This document shows positions 61,352 through 64,000 of a DNA stretch of 64,000 nucleotides, piece by piece; position 1 is the first letter of the stretch; the number at the start of each line of letters is the position of its first letter. Under the pieces are notes generated by a model. The model worked only from the letters and a program-made list of their open reading frames with translations, was not told the origin of the DNA and made no database searches. Origin of the DNA: Verrucomicrobiales bacterium (lineage in GTDB: Bacteria; Verrucomicrobiota; Verrucomicrobiia; Verrucomicrobiales; DEV007); NCBI GenBank assembly GCA_016795505.1, contig JAEUHH010000058.1:27835-91834 (forward strand). Direction: 5' to 3'. The translations under genes and the position numbers were made by a program.

Positions 61352-62431
61352 ATGCTCAATATCTTTTGCATCCGGCCCAAGGGCTTCAATGTCGGGAACG
61401 ACGCCATTTTCATGGGTCTCCAGGCGGCCATTGCCGAGGCGTTTGGCGCTTTCGTCAACCTGATCTCCATCCCCGCCACGTCCCGCTACGAGTCCCAGGC
61501 CAAAGCCGGCCTCACCGCCCGGACCGTCCACGAGATCAATCAGTATGGCCACGGTGTCATCGTCGGCGGCGGCAATCTCTACGAAAATGGCGAGCTGGAC
61601 GTGAACCTGGAGGCTCTGAAAAAGCTGGAGCCCCCCCTGATGCTCTTCAGCCTGTCCCGCGGCCGCATTTACAACCGCCTCGACAAGCTCGTCGATCGGA
61701 CTGATGTCATGGCCGACGGGATCATCGCCGGGCTCAATCGGCACGCCACGTGGTCGCTGGCTCGCGACCATGCCACCCTGGCTCACCTCCGGGGCCTCGG
61801 GCTCGACCACGTCCGGCTCGGTGGCTGCCCCACCATTTTTCTCGACCGCCTGCGCAGCCAGTTCCCCGAGGTTCCCCAGGCCGACCGCCGCACTACTCTG
61901 GTCAGTGTGCGCAATCCCCAACTGATGAACATCTCCCTCCAGCGCCAGATCGGCATCGCCGCCCAGGTCCAGGAGATCATCGCCCTGCTGCGCCGCCAGG
62001 GGCACGACGATGTGCGCCTGCTCTGTCACGACCATCGCGACATCCCCTTTGCCGCGTCCCTGGCCGAGCCCTACGTGTATATTCAGGAGCCCCACGCCTA
62101 CCTCGCCCTGCTGAACAGTTGCCGGCTCAATGTCACCTACCGCGTCCACTCTGCCCTGCCCTGCATGGCTCTCGGCGCTCCGTTCATCAAGCTCTCCTAC
62201 GATGAGCGTGCCCTGTCCCTGATGGACACCGTCGGCTATGGCGACTGGAACATCGACCTCGTCCGCGAGCCCGACACCGTGGCCGCCGTGGCCGACCGTC
62301 TCGCCCGCATCGACGAGCTGCCGACCCGCCGTCAGCAGGTCCAGCCCACGTGGGAAGGCCTGCGTGCCACCCAGGATGGTGCCCTGTCCGAGTTCGCCGC
62401 CGCCGTGCGGGCCTTCGCCGCCCAGAGCTGA
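61352..62431 (+). CDS. Polysaccharide pyruvyl transferase family protein
   Basis: A 359-residue protein with the GVNVGNDAI-like opening (IRPKGFNVGNDAIFMGLQAA), VIVGGGNLYENGE, and the C-terminal YRVHSALPCMALGAPFIKLS motif of the polysaccharide pyruvyl transferase (CsaB/WcaK/SpsB) family. It puts a pyruvate ketal on a surface sugar or acts on a related acceptor. Start at 61352 is 48 bases after the cytidylyltransferase stop. Confidence 0.82.
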   Translation: MLNIFCIRPKGFNVGNDAIFMGLQAAIAEAFGAFVNLISIPATSRYESQAKAGLTARTVHEINQYGHGVIVGGGNLYENGELDVNLEALKKLEPPLMLFSLSRGRIYNRLDKLVDRTDVMADGIIAGLNRHATWSLARDHATLAHLRGLGLDHVRLGGCPTIFLDRLRSQFPEVPQADRRTTLVSVRNPQLMNISLQRQIGIAAQVQEIIALLRRQGHDDVRLLCHDHRDIPFAASLAEPYVYIQEPHAYLALLNSCRLNVTYRVHSALPCMALGAPFIKLSYDERALSLMDTVGYGDWNIDLVREPDTVAAVADRLARIDELPTRRQQVQPTWEGLRATQDGALSEFAAAVRAFAAQS

Positions 62432-62452
62432 CCGTCCCGCGCCGCCCCCGCC

Positions 62453-63460
62453 ATGAGCCGCGTCCACATCATCGCCGAAGCCGGCAGCAACTACAACGGC
62501 AGCGTCGATCTGGCGCGCCAGCTCAATGCCGCCGCCGCCGCTGCCGCGGCCGACTCGGTCAAATACCAGATCATTTACCCCGAGGGCCTCTACCGCCCCG
62601 GGCAGTATGCCTACGGCCACTACGACATCGCCGAGGTGTGGAAGATCCGCCAGAGCGGCGTGCTCGACGACGATGCCTGGCGCGCCGTCGCCGCCGATGC
62701 CGCCGCGCGTGGCATCACCTTCAGCGCGTCGGTTTTCGACACCCGTGGCCTCGATCTGCTCTGCGAGCTGAACCCGCCCTATCTGAAGATTGCCTCCTGC
62801 GACCTGAACAACCTGCGCTTTCTGCGCGAAGTCGCCCAGCGCGGTCTGCCCATGGTCGTCTCCACCGGCATGTCCACCCTGGGTGACATCGAGCGCGCCG
62901 TCGCCACCCTGGCTGCCGAGGGCATCGAGGGCGAGCGCCTCGTGCTGCTGCACTGCGTCTCCGCCTACCCCGCGCCTCTGGGCACCACGAATCTGGCTTT
63001 TCTCGCGACCCTGCGCGCCGCCTTCGGCACGGCCGTCGGCTTTTCCGATCACACCACCGGCGACATCGCCGCCTGCGCCGCCGTGGCGCTGGGGGCCACC
63101 TGGTTGGAGAAACATTTCACCACCGACCGCACCCTCGACGGTTTCGATCACAAACACGCCCACGAGCCCGATCAGCTCGCCGCCTACGTCGCCGCCGTGC
63201 GCGAGATGGAAGCTTCCCTGGTGCCCCGCATCGCCAAGATCGGACCGGCCGAAGCCTACACCCGCCAGCGGGCCCGTCGCGGCGTCTATGCCGTCCGTGC
63301 TCTGCCCGCCGGCCATTGCGTCACCGAGGACGACCTGCTCATCGTGCGCCCCGAGAGCCCCATCGCCGCCGATCGGGCCGATGAACTCATCGGCATGCGC
63401 CTGAAAGCCCCGCTCGGCGCCCACGAGCCCTACGCGTGGGAAGGACTGGAGCACGGGTGA
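62453..63460 (+). CDS. neuB: NeuB-family nonulosonate synthase
   Basis: A 335-residue protein. NeuB marks: IIAEAGSNYNGSVDLARQL, SVKYQIIYPE, YLKIASCDLNNLRFL, STGMSTLGDIERAV, LLHCVSAYPA, FSDHTTGDI and EKHFTTDRTL; the last 60 residues are an SAF (antifreeze-like) domain (RGVYAVRALPAGHCVT). It condenses phosphoenolpyruvate with an amino sugar to a nine-carbon acid. In this cluster the aminotransferase and cytidylyltransferase would supply and activate related sugars. Confidence 0.9.
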   Translation: MSRVHIIAEAGSNYNGSVDLARQLNAAAAAAAADSVKYQIIYPEGLYRPGQYAYGHYDIAEVWKIRQSGVLDDDAWRAVAADAAARGITFSASVFDTRGLDLLCELNPPYLKIASCDLNNLRFLREVAQRGLPMVVSTGMSTLGDIERAVATLAAEGIEGERLVLLHCVSAYPAPLGTTNLAFLATLRAAFGTAVGFSDHTTGDIAACAAVALGATWLEKHFTTDRTLDGFDHKHAHEPDQLAAYVAAVREMEASLVPRIAKIGPAEAYTRQRARRGVYAVRALPAGHCVTEDDLLIVRPESPIAADRADELIGMRLKAPLGAHEPYAWEGLEHG

Positions 63461-63498
63461 TTGATGACGGGCGACTGGTGAGGTTTTTTGGGGGGATT

Positions 63499-63525
63499 CA
63501 CCACGGAGGCACGGAGGTCACGGAG
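63499..63525. repeat. ACGGAGG-type short repeat
   Basis: CACCACGGAGGCACGGAGGTCA and following bases contain tandem ACGGAGG units. Similar sequences recur between genes in Verrucomicrobiota, Planctomycetota and other phyla. Function unknown. Confidence 0.5.
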
Positions 63526-63566
63526 GGGAGATGGAATGGCGGCGGGGGAGGTGAAAGGTTGAGGGG

Positions 63567-63655
63567 ATGCGACGCCCCTGCAGGGCGTTCTTTTGGGGGG
63601 TGGGTGGTTACCCAGGGCGTTGCCCTGGGCTGGTATGCGTCGCGCCCTTGGCGCT
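63567..63655. repeat. Complex palindromic repeat
   Basis: It contains CGCCCCTGCAGGGCG, then CCCAGGGCGTTGCCCTGGG and a GCGACG ... CGTCGC outer arm that closes around them (63569-63574 region with 63639-63646). It looks like a REP or BIME-type structured repeat. Confidence 0.6.
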
Positions 63656-63678
63656 GCTTGTTGGTGATGGGTGGTTGT

Positions 63679-63742
63679 GGGGTGGTTTGGCGCGAATGGA
63701 AGGTGAACGCGAATGGAAAGGAATGAAACGAATGACGCGAAT
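63679..63742. repeat. 64-base direct repeat, left copy
   Basis: It matches 63920-63983 in about 60 of 64 positions, including GGAAGGTGAACGCGAATGGA. The two copies flank a REP-type block. Confidence 0.8.
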
Positions 63743-63797
63743 GGGGATACCGGGAGGATGGGTGGAACGAATGGGCCGGCGGCGCCTGTCTGTCCTG

Positions 63798-63900
63798 CGT
63801 CCCGGAGGGACGACGGAAATAAGCCGGGGGTGGACCGAGTGAAACGAGGGGAACCCCCGGAAGCGCGCCCCCCAAATAACCTGCGCCCCGGCAGGGGCGC
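63798..63900. repeat. REP-type block matching the RAYT element
   Basis: From CGTCCCGGAGGGACG (63798-63812) through an AAGCCGGGGGTGG stem and a CCCCCAAATAA spacer to GCGCCCCGGCAGGGGCGC (63883-63900). It has the same order of hairpins as the flanks of the transposase at 6.6-7.3 kb, but with no transposase gene here. Confidence 0.75.
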
Positions 63901-63919
63901 GAGGAAAATGAGGCTCACT

Positions 63920-63983
63920 GGGGTGGTTTGGGGCGAGTGGAAGGTGAACGCGAATGGAAAAGAATGGAACGAATGACGCGAAT
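63920..63983. repeat. 64-base direct repeat, right copy
   Basis: Second copy of the sequence at 63679-63742, with four or so differences. Together with the left copy it brackets the REP block, a layout that could arise by insertion or by recombination between copies. Confidence 0.8.
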
Positions 63984-64000
63984 CGGAAACGGCGCGGCAG

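Larger units (their letters stand above)
63461..64000. other. Repeat-rich intergenic end of the window
   Basis: This end holds several repeat types and no gene I can support: an ACGGAGG-type repeat at 63499-63525, a complex palindromic repeat (63567-63655), a pair of 64-base direct repeats and a REP-type block. Short frames here are products of the repeats. Confidence 0.65.

Noticed and set aside
61304..63454. A 716-codon minus-strand frame
   Set aside because: It is the antisense of the pyruvyl transferase and NeuB genes, which have clear family motifs.

Overview
The window looks like a chromosomal segment of a high-G+C member of the Verrucomicrobiota. The main evidence is a complete four-gene Verru_Chthon cassette (pilin-like proteins A to D), a Minf_1886-family protein, SLA1-homology-1 (SHD1) secreted proteins, a Gram-negative lipid A pathway with LpxI, and RAYT-type repeats. 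All assignments come from reading sequence motifs; no database search was run.

Layout. 1-4.1 kb: iron uptake, with the end of a TonB-dependent receptor, a PepSY-type membrane protein, a split AraC/PchR-like regulator pair and a second AraC regulator. 4.2-9.8 kb: lipoproteins, an IF-1-like OB-fold protein, a RAYT transposase inside inverted repeats, and a PQQ-type beta-propeller protein. 10.1-19.2 kb: a cbb3 cytochrome oxidase operon (fused ccoNO, ccoQ, one-haem ccoP, ccoG, a TauE/SafE-like exporter, ccoI), interrupted by a toxin-antitoxin pair. 19.3-22.4 kb: lipid A genes lpxI, a Gfo/Idh oxidoreductase and lpxB. 22.4-31.8 kb: peptidases (M28, C39-like, twin M16), tRNA-Ala, a DASS transporter and an SDR enzyme. 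32.1-40.6 kb: a visibly AT-richer island with the Verru_Chthon cassette plus a degenerate alpha/beta-hydrolase gene. 40.6-47.8 kb: a cell-surface glycosylation locus (YfhO/DUF6044-like membrane protein; operon of methyltransferase, epimerase, ATP-grasp, phosphoesterase and glycosyltransferase 2; WbqC-like protein). 48-52.8 kb: MBL hydrolase, SDR, CoA transferase and MFS transporter. 53.2-58.7 kb: an RpoD-family sigma factor, a secreted protein, a sulfatase, a phosphodiesterase and a two-domain metal-binding protein. 58.8-59.2 kb: a strict 21-bp tandem array. 59.4-63.5 kb: a spore-coat-like (sps) nonulosonate cluster (aminotransferase, cytidylyltransferase, pyruvyl transferase, NeuB). 63.5-64 kb: REP-type repeats.

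Three things stand out. First, a family of about 50-bp two-unit palindromic repeats occurs seven times, always at gene borders, twice supplying a stop or start codon. Second, a 21-bp array runs for 16 units with no insertion or deletion. Third, the Verru_Chthon cassette can be read as a GspK-I-J-H-like minor pseudopilin set with a 1588-residue K-like member.
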